Source: Carboxylicivirga mesophila
GTDB lineage: Bacteria; Bacteroidota; Bacteroidia; Bacteroidales; Marinilabiliaceae
NCBI RefSeq assembly: GCF_018271975.1
Contig: NZ_JAGUCN010000022.1
Span: 1 to 64,000 of the forward strand
Length of the DNA: 64,000 nucleotides
Reading direction: 5' to 3'
Part shown: one piece after another, positions 38,438 to 48,235 of the stretch
Layout: each line of letters starts with the position of its first letter
Numbering within the stretch: position 1 is the first letter of the stretch
The notes under the pieces: model-generated
The model's database searches: none
What the model saw: only the letters and a program-made list of their open reading frames with translations
Told to the model about the DNA's origin: nothing
Translations under genes and position numbers: made by a program

Positions 38438-41400
38438 ATGAAAAAACTATTAATGTTATTATTGTTCTTGGTGCCAATAAGCCTGATTGCTCAAGAACTA
38501 AACATTTCAGGGAAGGTATTAGACAGAGAATCCAACCAACCACTTCCAGGGGTGACGGTGTATATAAAAGGCACTACCAATGGAACAATAAGTGGTACTT
38601 CTGGAGATTTTAATATTAAAGCTAAAAAAGCAGATGTTTTGGTCTTCTCTTTTATTGGGATGAAAACAAAAGAAGTAGCAGTGGGTGATGAGACCAACTT
38701 AACCATTTATATTGAACCAGAAATATCGGAATTGGATGAAGTAGTAGTGAGTGTAGGTTACTTTAATGTGAAGAAGAGTGACCTGACTGGTTCTGTGGCA
38801 CAGGTCACCTCTCATCAGATGGAAAAAGTGCGCACAAATTCAGTAGAGCGCATGTTACAAGGACAGGTAGCTGGGGTGGTAGTTAACGAAAACTCCGAAC
38901 CAGGTGGCGGTGTGAGTATCTCCATTCGAGGAACCAATTCGATGTTAGGAGGTACACAACCATTATACGTAGTTGATGGTATACCAATTGATCCGATTCA
39001 GGATGCTCAGGGGAACAGTAATTCTGGCCAGTCTCAGAGTTCCTTGAGTTTCCTTAACCCGAATGATATTGAGAAGATGGAAGTGCTTAAAGATGCTGCT
39101 GCAACAGCTATCTATGGAGCACGTGGTGCGAATGGTGTTGTGGTGATTACCACCAAGCAGGCTGATGGCAAAAGTACAAAAGACCAATTTTCTGTAACAG
39201 CCGATTTTGCCATGTCGGAGCTGAACCAGCAAATTGATGTGCTTAATGGACCTCAATTCGAAGGGTATATGAATCAGCGTACGATCAATCAATTGTATAT
39301 TGATATTACCAATCCTGGTCGTGACGGAATGGTGTTTGATGGCACACAGGACTTAACACCGGAAAACTTTGAGGAGTTAGATGGTTATACTTTGCCTTAC
39401 CCAACAACAACCGGTATTAATACTAACTGGCAGGATGAGGTGTATCGTAAAGCTTACTCAAAGGCTTTCAATGTGGCTTATCGTGGAGGTGACCAGAATA
39501 GTAACCTATCAGTTAGTTTGGGTTTGTCTGATAATCAAGGGGTGATTATCAATACAGATTACAAGCGTGCCACTTTTAATATGAATGGCATGCGCAAAGC
39601 CTTTAATAAAAAGGTGGAGATTTACTCCAAAACAAATGCTTCTTATGGCAAGGGAAGAGCGTCTTCAGTAGGGAATGGTCAAATGTATCAGGACCGAAGT
39701 GTGGTATCTAATGCTTTACGTTTTCAGCCAATATTTGACTTGTTAGAGCCAGGTCAGGATGATGATGTTTATGCTGACTTAAATGAAGGTCAAATCATGT
39801 CTAACCCTTATACGCTAGCTAAATATGTGGAAGATGAGAAAACAGCCATCACCTTTAATCAGGCATTATCTTTAGTTGGAAAAATAACACCACATTTAAG
39901 TGCTACTGCTAAGGGGGCAGTCAATTATCAAATGAGTCTACGAGATAGTTATTATCCTACTTTTACAACCCGAGGTCGCCGTAATAATGGTGAAGCAACA
40001 CAATCCTATACTCAAAATATTAAAACATACGCCGAAGCCAACTTGCACTATGTGAAAAAGTTTGGTCAGCATAAAGTAGATGCAATTGTGGTCGGAACCT
40101 ACGAGGTTAATAATATTAGATCCACTTTTAATAAGGCTTATGGATACGGTAGTGATATTACCACTTACTATACTTTTGAATCAGCAACCGATATCATGGT
40201 TCCTGTAACACGATTTACAAGAGTCGGGTTGTTATCTGGCCTTTTTAGAGTTGGTTATAGCTACAAAGGTAAGTATTATGTGGATGTCAATTCACGTATG
40301 GATAGCTCTTCCAAGTTTGCTGAAAACAAAAAGAGTGCTTTCTTCCCTTCTGTAGCCTTAGCTTGGAGAGCATCTGAAGAGCCATTCTTAAAAAATGTAG
40401 AATCTATTTCTAATCTTAAATTAAGAATGTCGTATGGTAAAACTGGTAGTAACCCTATCGCAGCTTTCCAGTCGTTGGGTGTGATGTCACCTATCCGTTA
40501 CAATTTTAATGGTCAGGTTGTAGTAGGTTATTTTGAACAGAATTTGGCCAATCCTGACTTAACATGGGAAACAACTGATCAGTACAATGTTGGGCTTGAC
40601 TTTGGTATGTTTAATTCGCGACTAAACCTAACCTTTGATGCTTATTACAAGCTGACACACGACTTATTGCAGCTAGTAAATCTACCTGCTTCAAATGGAT
40701 ATCCTTGGAGAACAGACAATTTTGGAGAAGTTGAGAATAAAGGTATTGAACTAACAATTGGTGGTGATATAATTAGAAATAAAGACTGGCAGTGGAACGT
40801 TCTGGGAACATTTAGTGTGAATCGAAACAAGTTAGTGAAGCTAAATTCTAATCTTGAACGTCAGTTAGGACCTGCGGTTGGTTATGATAAAACCTATCCA
40901 TCTATGTTTATGGAAGGAAAACCTCTCGGTATTTTCTGGGGTGCTGAAACGGATGGTGTGTATGCCAATTGGGATGAGGCAGCAGCCAGTGGTATAAATG
41001 ATGCTGCAGCAGGTGAGATTAAATACATCAACCACTCTGTAGATTATGATGAAGAAGGAAATCCATTGGATGTTCAAACCATCAATTTCGATGATTATGT
41101 GCAGATCGGTGATCCAAACCCTGATTTTACGGCTTCGATAAATAATACCGTAAGCTATAAAAACTGGGATTTAAGCATATTGTTTACCGGCCAAAAAGGT
41201 GGTGACATATTATGGGTTGATTCATGGCCTTTAAATGCTTTGAAGAAAAGTACCAATGTAGCTACTGAAGCTTATAATGATTCATGGATAGCACCATTGA
41301 CTGTAACGCCCGTTTATGATGAGGTAACAGAAGACTATACCTACGAAGTGGCTTATAACCCAGCTGTTGGTCAAACAACAGGAGTAGCTAACCCGGCAGC

Positions 41401-41683
41401 TGCCACCGATGGTGGACAAAGAGCAATTGTATCTGACCGTCAGATTTATGACGGGTCGTTTATCAAATTAAAGAACATCAATGTTGGTTATACCTTCCGA
41501 TTCAAAAACAAGAAAAGTCTGAGACTATATGCTTCAGGTCAGAATTTGTTTACCTGGACGAATTACCCTGGTTATGACCCTGAAGTTCAGGCTTTCAATA
41601 AAGATCCACAGCGAAGAGGCATTGACTTCGGAGCTTTCCCTGGAACGAGAAACTATGTGTTTGGTGTTAAACTTGATTTCTAA
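38438..41683 (+). CDS. SusC/RagA-family TonB-dependent transporter
   Basis: A 1081-residue outer-membrane transporter of locus B. Signal peptide 1-19 (PISLIAQ). Carboxypeptidase-D-like domain (about 20-105: SGKVLDRESNQPLPGVTVY, FSFIGMKTKEV), plug motifs VVSVGYFNVKKSDLTG, TQPLYVVDGIPIDPIQ and TAIYGARGANGVVVITTKQ, and a barrel ending in the terminal Phe of VFGVKLDF. In the plug the usual GYGT is GYFN. It follows paralog 3 by 16 bases and is 18 bases from its SusD, so the TIM-barrel paralogs and this transporter are almost surely one operon. Confidence 0.95.
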   Translation: MKKLLMLLLFLVPISLIAQELNISGKVLDRESNQPLPGVTVYIKGTTNGTISGTSGDFNIKAKKADVLVFSFIGMKTKEVAVGDETNLTIYIEPEISELDEVVVSVGYFNVKKSDLTGSVAQVTSHQMEKVRTNSVERMLQGQVAGVVVNENSEPGGGVSISIRGTNSMLGGTQPLYVVDGIPIDPIQDAQGNSNSGQSQSSLSFLNPNDIEKMEVLKDAAATAIYGARGANGVVVITTKQADGKSTKDQFSVTADFAMSELNQQIDVLNGPQFEGYMNQRTINQLYIDITNPGRDGMVFDGTQDLTPENFEELDGYTLPYPTTTGINTNWQDEVYRKAYSKAFNVAYRGGDQNSNLSVSLGLSDNQGVIINTDYKRATFNMNGMRKAFNKKVEIYSKTNASYGKGRASSVGNGQMYQDRSVVSNALRFQPIFDLLEPGQDDDVYADLNEGQIMSNPYTLAKYVEDEKTAITFNQALSLVGKITPHLSATAKGAVNYQMSLRDSYYPTFTTRGRRNNGEATQSYTQNIKTYAEANLHYVKKFGQHKVDAIVVGTYEVNNIRSTFNKAYGYGSDITTYYTFESATDIMVPVTRFTRVGLLSGLFRVGYSYKGKYYVDVNSRMDSSSKFAENKKSAFFPSVALAWRASEEPFLKNVESISNLKLRMSYGKTGSNPIAAFQSLGVMSPIRYNFNGQVVVGYFEQNLANPDLTWETTDQYNVGLDFGMFNSRLNLTFDAYYKLTHDLLQLVNLPASNGYPWRTDNFGEVENKGIELTIGGDIIRNKDWQWNVLGTFSVNRNKLVKLNSNLERQLGPAVGYDKTYPSMFMEGKPLGIFWGAETDGVYANWDEAAASGINDAAAGEIKYINHSVDYDEEGNPLDVQTINFDDYVQIGDPNPDFTASINNTVSYKNWDLSILFTGQKGGDILWVDSWPLNALKKSTNVATEAYNDSWIAPLTVTPVYDEVTEDYTYEVAYNPAVGQTTGVANPAAATDGGQRAIVSDRQIYDGSFIKLKNINVGYTFRFKNKKSLRLYASGQNLFTWTNYPGYDPEVQAFNKDPQRRGIDFGAFPGTRNYVFGVKLDF

Positions 41684-41701
41684 TCAGCAAAACTGTAAGC
41701 A

Positions 41702-43291
41702 ATGAATAATTTAAAATATATCACATTTTTACTATTGGGTATTGTTGTTTTTTCTTCCTGCGAAAGCTGGTTAGAAGAAGAGCCTAAAACCCAAATTGGA
41801 ACCGATTACTTCTATCAGGATAAAGACCAGGCCTTAATGGCTTTAACAGCGGCTTATGCACAGCTAAAAAATGGGCCGGGTTATTATAATCAGCAGTTTT
41901 TATCCAATGTGTTTGCTTCATCCGACCAGGGCACATCCAGCTGGAAACATGGTGACTATAATAAAGGAATTCTGACGTCTACCAACGGTACTTTGCCAGA
42001 GACATGGAACCAGATTTATATTGCAGTTCGCGATGCCAACAATGTGATTTACAATGTAGCCGATGTTGAAATGGATGAAACCATCAAAGCGCGTATAATA
42101 GGTGAGGCTAAATTTTTGCGTGCTCTGCATTACTTCAACCTGGTGCGTTGCTGGGGTGAAGTACCTTTGCGTACTGAGCCTGTTCAGCCTGGTGAAGATG
42201 CAGGCCTGCCTGTTTCAACCAGGACGGATATTTACAATGTCATTATCAGTGATCTGAAATATGCCTCAGAGCATTGTTGGGGGCGTAATGAGACACGCCT
42301 GGGTGAAACGAATCATTTAGGACGTGCAACAGATGCGTCTGCACAGGCTTTATTGGCTCGTGTATATTTGCATATCGCCTCATCAACCCGTTGCGCAGCA
42401 GAAGGAAGCGAAGGCTGTTCGCCATATGCTGAATTTGGCACTGACTACAAAACGTATTACGATTCATGTAGAGTAATGTGTGATTCTGTTTTAATACAAC
42501 CAGGTTATGCTTTATCATCTTCTTTTGAAGAGTGGCAAACCCTTTTTGATGCAGATAAAGGAAATTTTCCTGAGATGCTATTTGATATTCAAGGCTCATC
42601 AGCTACCGGACAAGGTACTGCTGTTTCCAACCTCTTTAGCCCACGTAATGCTGGATTAAGTGGCGGAGGTTGGGGTGGCACCAATAAAATGGTGGCCGGT
42701 TTTACGCAAAATAGTGTGGATGCCACTGATGTACGCTTCGATAAAGGAATCATTCAATATTATGAAGATAATACCTATCGTTATGAATTACTACCAGCCT
42801 ATAACGGTTATGCGCGTTACCTACTGGATTCTGGCGACCGAAAAGGAGCTGTCTATAATGTTTTTACGTCAAAGTTTATCGACAGCGATGCAACAACTGA
42901 ATATACAAGTCAGCAAAACTGGCATGTGATTCGTTTAGCTGATGTTTATCTAATGCGCGCTGAAGCTTTAGCAGAAATAAATGAAGATCCTACATTGGCG
43001 AATTCTGATGTTAATATGCTTCGTACACGTGTCGAAATGGCTGGTTTAGATTTTACTGGCCTGACCATGGCTGAATTCAGAGAAGCATTATTACGAGAAA
43101 GAGCAGCTGAATTCTTTATGGAAGGTCAGCGCTGGTTTGACCTGACGCGCCTGGGTGTTTATGAGGAAAAATGTAAGATTGCTTTTGATCCGAAGAATCA
43201 GGGTAAAATTCAGGGTATTCGTGGTCCTGAGGATTATACGTGGCCAATTCCTATTACCGAGACGTCTGCCAACGATAATATTGACGAATAA
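41702..43291 (+). CDS. SusD/RagB-family surface glycan-binding lipoprotein
   Basis: A 529-residue SusD partner. Lipoprotein Cys20 (VVFSSCESW) followed by LEEEP. Family motifs: FYQDKDQALMALTAAYAQL, GEAKFLRALHYFNLVRCWGEVPL and, near the C-terminus, RERAAEFFMEGQRWFDLTRLG. Its stop is 2 bases from the ATG of the following sulfatase, indicating tight co-expression. Confidence 0.95.
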   Translation: MNNLKYITFLLLGIVVFSSCESWLEEEPKTQIGTDYFYQDKDQALMALTAAYAQLKNGPGYYNQQFLSNVFASSDQGTSSWKHGDYNKGILTSTNGTLPETWNQIYIAVRDANNVIYNVADVEMDETIKARIIGEAKFLRALHYFNLVRCWGEVPLRTEPVQPGEDAGLPVSTRTDIYNVIISDLKYASEHCWGRNETRLGETNHLGRATDASAQALLARVYLHIASSTRCAAEGSEGCSPYAEFGTDYKTYYDSCRVMCDSVLIQPGYALSSSFEEWQTLFDADKGNFPEMLFDIQGSSATGQGTAVSNLFSPRNAGLSGGGWGGTNKMVAGFTQNSVDATDVRFDKGIIQYYEDNTYRYELLPAYNGYARYLLDSGDRKGAVYNVFTSKFIDSDATTEYTSQQNWHVIRLADVYLMRAEALAEINEDPTLANSDVNMLRTRVEMAGLDFTGLTMAEFREALLRERAAEFFMEGQRWFDLTRLGVYEEKCKIAFDPKNQGKIQGIRGPEDYTWPIPITETSANDNIDE

Positions 43292-43293
43292 GA

Positions 43294-45156
43294 ATGACTG
43301 TGATGATAAGATTTGTGTGTATAGCTGTATTAAGTCTGGTGTTAATGCCAGGCTTGGTGCAGGCAAAGAAAAAGAAAGAGAATAATCGCCCCAATGTGGT
43401 ATTCATCATCTCTGACCAACATAAAAAAGATGCATTGGGTTGTTATGGCGATGAACTGGTGATTACGCCCAATATTGATGCGCTGGCTAAAGAAGGCGTA
43501 CGGTTAACCAATTGTTATGTGGCAGCGCCGGTGTGTGCTCCTAGTCGCGCGGCATTGATTACTGGTATGTATCCGTTTGCCAACGGAGCTCCTTATCACA
43601 AGGCACCTGTTAAAATGGCCAATGGCAAAGAAAAACATTTAGGCTCTGGTTTTCTTAGAGAAACAGGATACCATGAGGGCATTGTGACTTTAGCCGAGGC
43701 CTTTCAGTCTAATGGTTATATTACTGCCTCACCGGGTAAAATGCATGTGCATGGCGAGCTGCAAAAGAATGTTGATGAGGATCATCCGGAAGGTAATAAT
43801 TTGGGTTGGGATGAGATCAATACTCGTTACTACACTCATTTTCCCGGAGGACATTATCAGGATGAGGTGGGTGAAGATGCTTACCAGCGTTATCGTCAGT
43901 TTAAAAAGTATGCTAAAGTATATAAAGGAGGGCCTGGTCACTTAAACGAGAAGTATGAACCAGCTTTGGTGAAGAAAGATGAAGATAACTTTGATATGGT
44001 CGTCGCCCGCAAATCAGTGGAGTTTATCAAAAAGCGTGGTAAAGACGGAGAAAACTTCTTTTTACATGTAGGTTTTGAAAAACCACATCCGCCATTTACC
44101 ACCACGCAGAAGTATCTGGATATGTATAATCCGGAAGATTTCACCTTGCCTGAAACTGCTACCGAATGGCATGGCAAAGGGAAATATCCATGGGTTCCCG
44201 ACTGGATTCACTCAGGCTGGCCAAACAAGTACCCGGTAGCCACAAAAAATATTATGGCATCTTACTATGCCTGTGTGACGCAAGTTGATGATATGGTAGG
44301 GCGTGTTGTTGATGCCCTAAAAGAAGAAGGTCTATACGACAATACCATCATTGTATATACAACCGACCACGGTGAGCACTTGTTTGAGCATGGTTTAAGA
44401 GGTAAGCATTGTATGTATGAGGATGCGGTAAATGTCCCCTTTATTATTTCATACCCTAAGGCTTTTCCTAAAGGTGAGGTAAATGATATGTTGGTGAGCT
44501 TTGTGGATATCATGCCAACGATGTGCGAATTGACAGGAACAGAAGTGCCGGAAACGGCGCAAGGTATTTCTATTGTCAATAACCTTAAGAATGGAACCCG
44601 ACTATTAAATCGTCCAATACTTTCGGAGTACCGCAGTGGAAATTACAATGGGTTTAAGGAAATTAAAAACCTGCCATCGCGTATGTTCCGTGTGGATGAC
44701 TATAAATTTATTTATACGCATGGAATCATCAGTCAACTTTATAATGTGGTCGATGATCCGGAAGAGTTAAACAACTTGGTATTAGACCCGGCTTATCAGG
44801 ATATGGCGCGTGACTTCTGTTTCCATACCTTAGTTGACAAACCGATTTTGGAATATCAAAACATGGCTATCTCTATTAAACATCGCACCATTAACTGGCA
44901 AGCCTTTGAACAAGCCGATAGCTATAGCGTGTATTATGCACCTGACAATAATCCGGGAGCTGCAAAAATGGTGGCAGAAGGTTTGACAGAGTTGTCATAT
45001 AAAGTGCCTAAAAAAGGATTTTACTGGGTGATGGCGATGCCGAAATATACCCGCACATCACCACGTTTAGGAGAAGTGCCTGTTTATTTGGAAAAATATA
45101 CTTATCAGTTGCCAATATCGGATGCAGTGGAGTTTGTTCCGAAGAACCAGAAGTAA
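43294..45156 (+). CDS. formylglycine-dependent sulfatase with C-terminal Fn3-like extension
   Basis: The longest sulfatase here (620 residues). Signal peptide about 1-24. Metal-site start VVFIISDQHKKDALGCYG, activation motif C81-APSR (Ala at the second place, unlike the CSPSR of most others), GKMHVHGEL, GFEKPHPPF and second site YTTDHGEHLFEHGLRGKH. After the usual C-terminal domain (VDDPEELNNLV) about 100 extra residues follow, with NWQAFEQADSYSVYYAPD and FYWVMAMPKY, resembling an Fn3 module that may hold the enzyme on the glycan. ATG 43303 is an alternative start. It is the last gene before a terminator, in an operon with SusD. Confidence 0.92.
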   Translation: MTVMIRFVCIAVLSLVLMPGLVQAKKKKENNRPNVVFIISDQHKKDALGCYGDELVITPNIDALAKEGVRLTNCYVAAPVCAPSRAALITGMYPFANGAPYHKAPVKMANGKEKHLGSGFLRETGYHEGIVTLAEAFQSNGYITASPGKMHVHGELQKNVDEDHPEGNNLGWDEINTRYYTHFPGGHYQDEVGEDAYQRYRQFKKYAKVYKGGPGHLNEKYEPALVKKDEDNFDMVVARKSVEFIKKRGKDGENFFLHVGFEKPHPPFTTTQKYLDMYNPEDFTLPETATEWHGKGKYPWVPDWIHSGWPNKYPVATKNIMASYYACVTQVDDMVGRVVDALKEEGLYDNTIIVYTTDHGEHLFEHGLRGKHCMYEDAVNVPFIISYPKAFPKGEVNDMLVSFVDIMPTMCELTGTEVPETAQGISIVNNLKNGTRLLNRPILSEYRSGNYNGFKEIKNLPSRMFRVDDYKFIYTHGIISQLYNVVDDPEELNNLVLDPAYQDMARDFCFHTLVDKPILEYQNMAISIKHRTINWQAFEQADSYSVYYAPDNNPGAAKMVAEGLTELSYKVPKKGFYWVMAMPKYTRTSPRLGEVPVYLEKYTYQLPISDAVEFVPKNQK

Positions 45157-45170
45157 TTTATAAACCTAAT

Positions 45171-45205
45171 AAGCAGGCATCTATTTTATAGGTGCCTGCT
45201 TATTT
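45171..45205 (+). terminator. rho-independent terminator
   Basis: Perfect 9-bp stem AAGCAGGCA / TGCCTGCTT with a 13-base loop, followed by a short T-rich tail, between two sulfatase genes. Confidence 0.65.
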
Positions 45206-45214
45206 AATAAGGAG

Positions 45215-46531
45215 ATGATGAAGCGACTCTTAATATTCTGCACAACCCTATTTCTGACTTTATTATCTAATGCACAACAGCCCAATATCGTATTCATTCT
45301 TGCTGATGACCTTGGATATGGTGATTTATCCTGTTATGGGGCTACAGACCTTTATACGCCAAACATTGATAAACTATGTGAGAACGGTATAAAGTTTACC
45401 AGAGCTTATGCTAATAGTACAGTTTGTTCGCCAAGTCGGGCTGCCATATTAACCGGTAATTACCCCGATATGGTTGGAGTACCTGGCGTTATCAGGGATA
45501 TGCCGGATAATACCTGGGGTAACCTGTCTGATGAAGTTCCTTTTCTTCCAGAACAATTAATAGCGCTTGGTTACCACACAGCTTTAGTTGGAAAATGGCA
45601 TTTAGGCTATGAAAGTCCCGATTTACCAAACGATAGAGGCTTTGACCATTTCAAAGGTTATGTGGGAGATATGATGGATGACTATTATACCCATAAACGA
45701 GCCGGCATTAACTGGATGCGTGAAGGTAGTAAGCGGATAGAGCCTAAGGGACATGCAACGGATGTTTTTACCAATTGGGCAAGGGAATATATTAATATAC
45801 AATCCAATGCAGACAATCCCTATTTCTTGTTTTTAACCTACAATGCTCCACATGAACCGATTCAGCCACCTGCAGATTGGTTGGAGAAGATAAAGAAACG
45901 AGAGCCACAGGCCAATATAACGCGCCAGAAGCTAATTGCTTTGATAGAGCATCTGGATGCTGGTGTGGGAAAAGTAATGGAAGCCATTGAAAAGAGTGGA
46001 GAAGCAGATAATACATTAATTGTGTTTACATCAGACAATGGCGGTGCTTTGCAGTATGGAGCCAATAATGGCCTGTTAAAAGGGGGTAAAGGTGATTTAT
46101 ACGAAGGCGGGATTCGAATTCCTTGTGTAGTTAACTGGCCCGATAAGATAAAACCCAATACTGTTTCAGAACCTATCATCTTAATGGATTTTTACCCAAG
46201 TCTCATTGAATTGGCTGGGGGTAATCATCAACAGGAACTCCCCTCTAAAAGCCTGGTCAACTTATTAAAAGAAGAACCACCTAATTCCGTGGGCAGAGAA
46301 TTGGTTTTTATGCGACGTGAAGGGCATCGATTTGGAGGACGTGCTTATTATGCCATTTCCAATGGCGAATATAAGTTAATGCAGAATTCCCCTTTTGAAT
46401 CGTATCAGTTAATTCATATCAGTGATACCAGTTCAGTAGAAATACCTGTTGAAAACGCGGCTGTTAAGGAAGAATTAAGGAAGAAATTAATGAAGCATAT
46501 TCAGAATTCAGGGAATATACCTTGGAGGTAA
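45215..46531 (+). CDS. formylglycine-dependent sulfatase, arylsulfatase type
   Basis: A 438-residue, compact sulfatase with signal peptide (about 1-20, LLSNAQ). Motifs: IVFILADDLGYGDLSCYG, C71-SPSR, TALVGKWHLGYESPDLPNDRGF, TYNAPHEPIQPP and second site FTSDNGGALQYGANNGLLKGGKGDLYEGG, which is the pattern of classical aryl- and N-acetylgalactosamine-type sulfatases. A Shine-Dalgarno-like AAGGAG lies just ahead of the paired ATGs at 45215 and 45218, unusual for this phylum; the second ATG is an equally possible start. It follows a terminator, so it may depend on read-through or its own promoter. Confidence 0.92.
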   Translation: MMKRLLIFCTTLFLTLLSNAQQPNIVFILADDLGYGDLSCYGATDLYTPNIDKLCENGIKFTRAYANSTVCSPSRAAILTGNYPDMVGVPGVIRDMPDNTWGNLSDEVPFLPEQLIALGYHTALVGKWHLGYESPDLPNDRGFDHFKGYVGDMMDDYYTHKRAGINWMREGSKRIEPKGHATDVFTNWAREYINIQSNADNPYFLFLTYNAPHEPIQPPADWLEKIKKREPQANITRQKLIALIEHLDAGVGKVMEAIEKSGEADNTLIVFTSDNGGALQYGANNGLLKGGKGDLYEGGIRIPCVVNWPDKIKPNTVSEPIILMDFYPSLIELAGGNHQQELPSKSLVNLLKEEPPNSVGRELVFMRREGHRFGGRAYYAISNGEYKLMQNSPFESYQLIHISDTSSVEIPVENAAVKEELRKKLMKHIQNSGNIPWR

Positions 46532-46608
46532 TGGGAATGTATTTAGGTTGTTAGCAGTATTTAAACCTATCTGACCGATATGTAAACCTTATTTTCTACT
46601 TCAATAAA

Positions 46609-46616
46609 TACATTTG
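46609..46616 (+). promoter_or_regulatory. candidate -7 element TACATTTG
   Basis: Exact TAnnTTTG match 44 bases ahead of the beta-helix gene; only a weak -33 sequence. Confidence 0.4.
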
Positions 46617-46659
46617 ATTTTGAATAAAAGAATTAAATCAAAAGCTAAATAAAATTGAT

Positions 46660-48168
46660 ATGAAGAAAACGTTTACTCTACTTGTATTGGCAATGGCAAT
46701 TGGTACAACTTTTGCGCAAACCGTTAAAATCGGTAGTACATCTTATAACAGCATAACAGAGGCAATAACTGCCGCAAGTGATAATGATGTTATTGAAATT
46801 ACAGGTGTCCATACCGAATCGATTACAATTGATAAAAACATCATTTTACGAGGAGCAGATCCGAATACTGATATAATTCAGGCAGCGGCATCTGCGTCAT
46901 CTGATGGAACGGGTACCAGAGTGATTAATGTAGTTGAGGGTATTACAACTGTTTCAATAGAAAACTTAGGTATCCAAAATGGTAATGCACCTGATACTGA
47001 TAATGGAGGAGGTATTAATGCAGATAAGATAACAGGCTTACTTACATTAAGGAATCTGATTATCAAAGATAACTTTACAGCTAAAAATGGTGGTGGAGTT
47101 AGTTTGGCTGGTACGAATGCAAACGTAATTGAATGTACTATTACAAATAATACGTCTTCTCTTGATGGTGGTGGTATGATTGCAGTACCAAATAATGGTG
47201 CGGCCATTAATTGTGTTATCAACATCAATAAGTCATTAATTGATAGTAATATAGGTAGAAATGGCGGGGGGATATATATTAATGGAAATAATGATTATGG
47301 TAATGATTATGCCATTGATGTGAATGTAGAGAACACAACTGTTTCTAATAATAATGCAACAAGCGCTTCAGGTGGAGCAGGTGGTGGAGCTATTTGGTGT
47401 AAAGTTGCCCAGTGGACCACAAATGCTGGAGGAGACGGAACATCGGGTAATATCAATTTGAATTTTGTACATGCCACAATTTATAATAATACTCATGCTG
47501 CTCTTGTTAAAAGTGGATTGCGATTTACTGGTACAGCGGGTTATACAACTAACTTAAGTGCTTATAATTCTATTATTGTATCAGCAGATGATTTATCAGT
47601 TAAGGTAATAAACTTCACAAATGCCAGCCTAACTGATATGGTAAACTGTATAATTGGAGGTTTAGAAGCAGCCGCATCAGCAAACCCAATTATTGATGAT
47701 GTCGCAAAGAATAACGCCAAAGGAAAAACGGCAACATTTGCAGGCTTATCAGGTACCTTAACCGATGAAGGTGGTAAAGTGAAAGTATTAGCATTGACTG
47801 ATGGAGCGAATGCCATTGATTATTGTACGGCTGCAACGGGTATTACCTTACCAACAATTGATGCTAGAGGATATTCGAGAGATGCTTCTCCAGACGCGGG
47901 TGCTTACGAGTATAACGGTGTTTCAACCGACATAGATAATATTAAGGAACTATCAATTAATATTTTTCCTAATCCTTCCAATGATTATTTCAGAGTAACA
48001 GGAACAGATAAAATAGATAAAATTTCTATTTATTCCTTAGGCGGTACACTAGTTAAGTCAGTTATCAATAATACACAGGTTGATGTATCTGGATTAACCA
48101 AAGGAGTTTACTTAGTACAGATATCCGGAGAAAATGGTGAAGCCATTAAGAAGGTAGTTGTAAAATAG
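46660..48168 (+). CDS. right-handed beta-helix protein with T9SS tail
   Basis: A secreted 502-residue protein. Signal peptide 1-20 (AIGTTFAQ). Residues ~40-340 are short Asn/Gly-rich repeats of parallel beta-helix type (for example LTLRNLIIKDNFTAKNGGGVSL, and GRNGGGIYINGNNDYGN). A choice-of-anchor-Q-like end follows (ATGITLPTIDARGYSRDASPDAGAYEYN). The last ~75 residues (INIFPNPSNDYFRVTG on) are a T9SS sorting domain. Beta-helices include polysaccharide lyases and pectinase-like hydrolases, but I see no diagnostic catalytic residues, so binding or an unassigned enzyme activity are both possible. A terminator follows. Confidence 0.75.
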   Translation: MKKTFTLLVLAMAIGTTFAQTVKIGSTSYNSITEAITAASDNDVIEITGVHTESITIDKNIILRGADPNTDIIQAAASASSDGTGTRVINVVEGITTVSIENLGIQNGNAPDTDNGGGINADKITGLLTLRNLIIKDNFTAKNGGGVSLAGTNANVIECTITNNTSSLDGGGMIAVPNNGAAINCVININKSLIDSNIGRNGGGIYINGNNDYGNDYAIDVNVENTTVSNNNATSASGGAGGGAIWCKVAQWTTNAGGDGTSGNINLNFVHATIYNNTHAALVKSGLRFTGTAGYTTNLSAYNSIIVSADDLSVKVINFTNASLTDMVNCIIGGLEAAASANPIIDDVAKNNAKGKTATFAGLSGTLTDEGGKVKVLALTDGANAIDYCTAATGITLPTIDARGYSRDASPDAGAYEYNGVSTDIDNIKELSINIFPNPSNDYFRVTGTDKIDKISIYSLGGTLVKSVINNTQVDVSGLTKGVYLVQISGENGEAIKKVVVK

Positions 48169-48187
48169 TCTGGTTAATAAATAATCT

Positions 48188-48223
48188 AAAAGCACTTTGA
48201 CTTTGGTTAGGGTGCTTTTTTTT
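48188..48223 (+). terminator. rho-independent terminator
   Basis: 8-bp stem AAAAGCAC / GTGCTTTT followed by T residues, 19 bases after the beta-helix gene. It overlaps a possible upstream start of the next sulfatase and so argues for the later start. Confidence 0.75.
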
Positions 48224-48235
48224 AATCTATTTAGT

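Noticed and set aside
46660-48168. CRISPR-like repetitive sequence in the Asn/Gly-rich gene
   Set aside because: Repetition is protein-level beta-helix coding with irregular length; no identical repeats with spacers.
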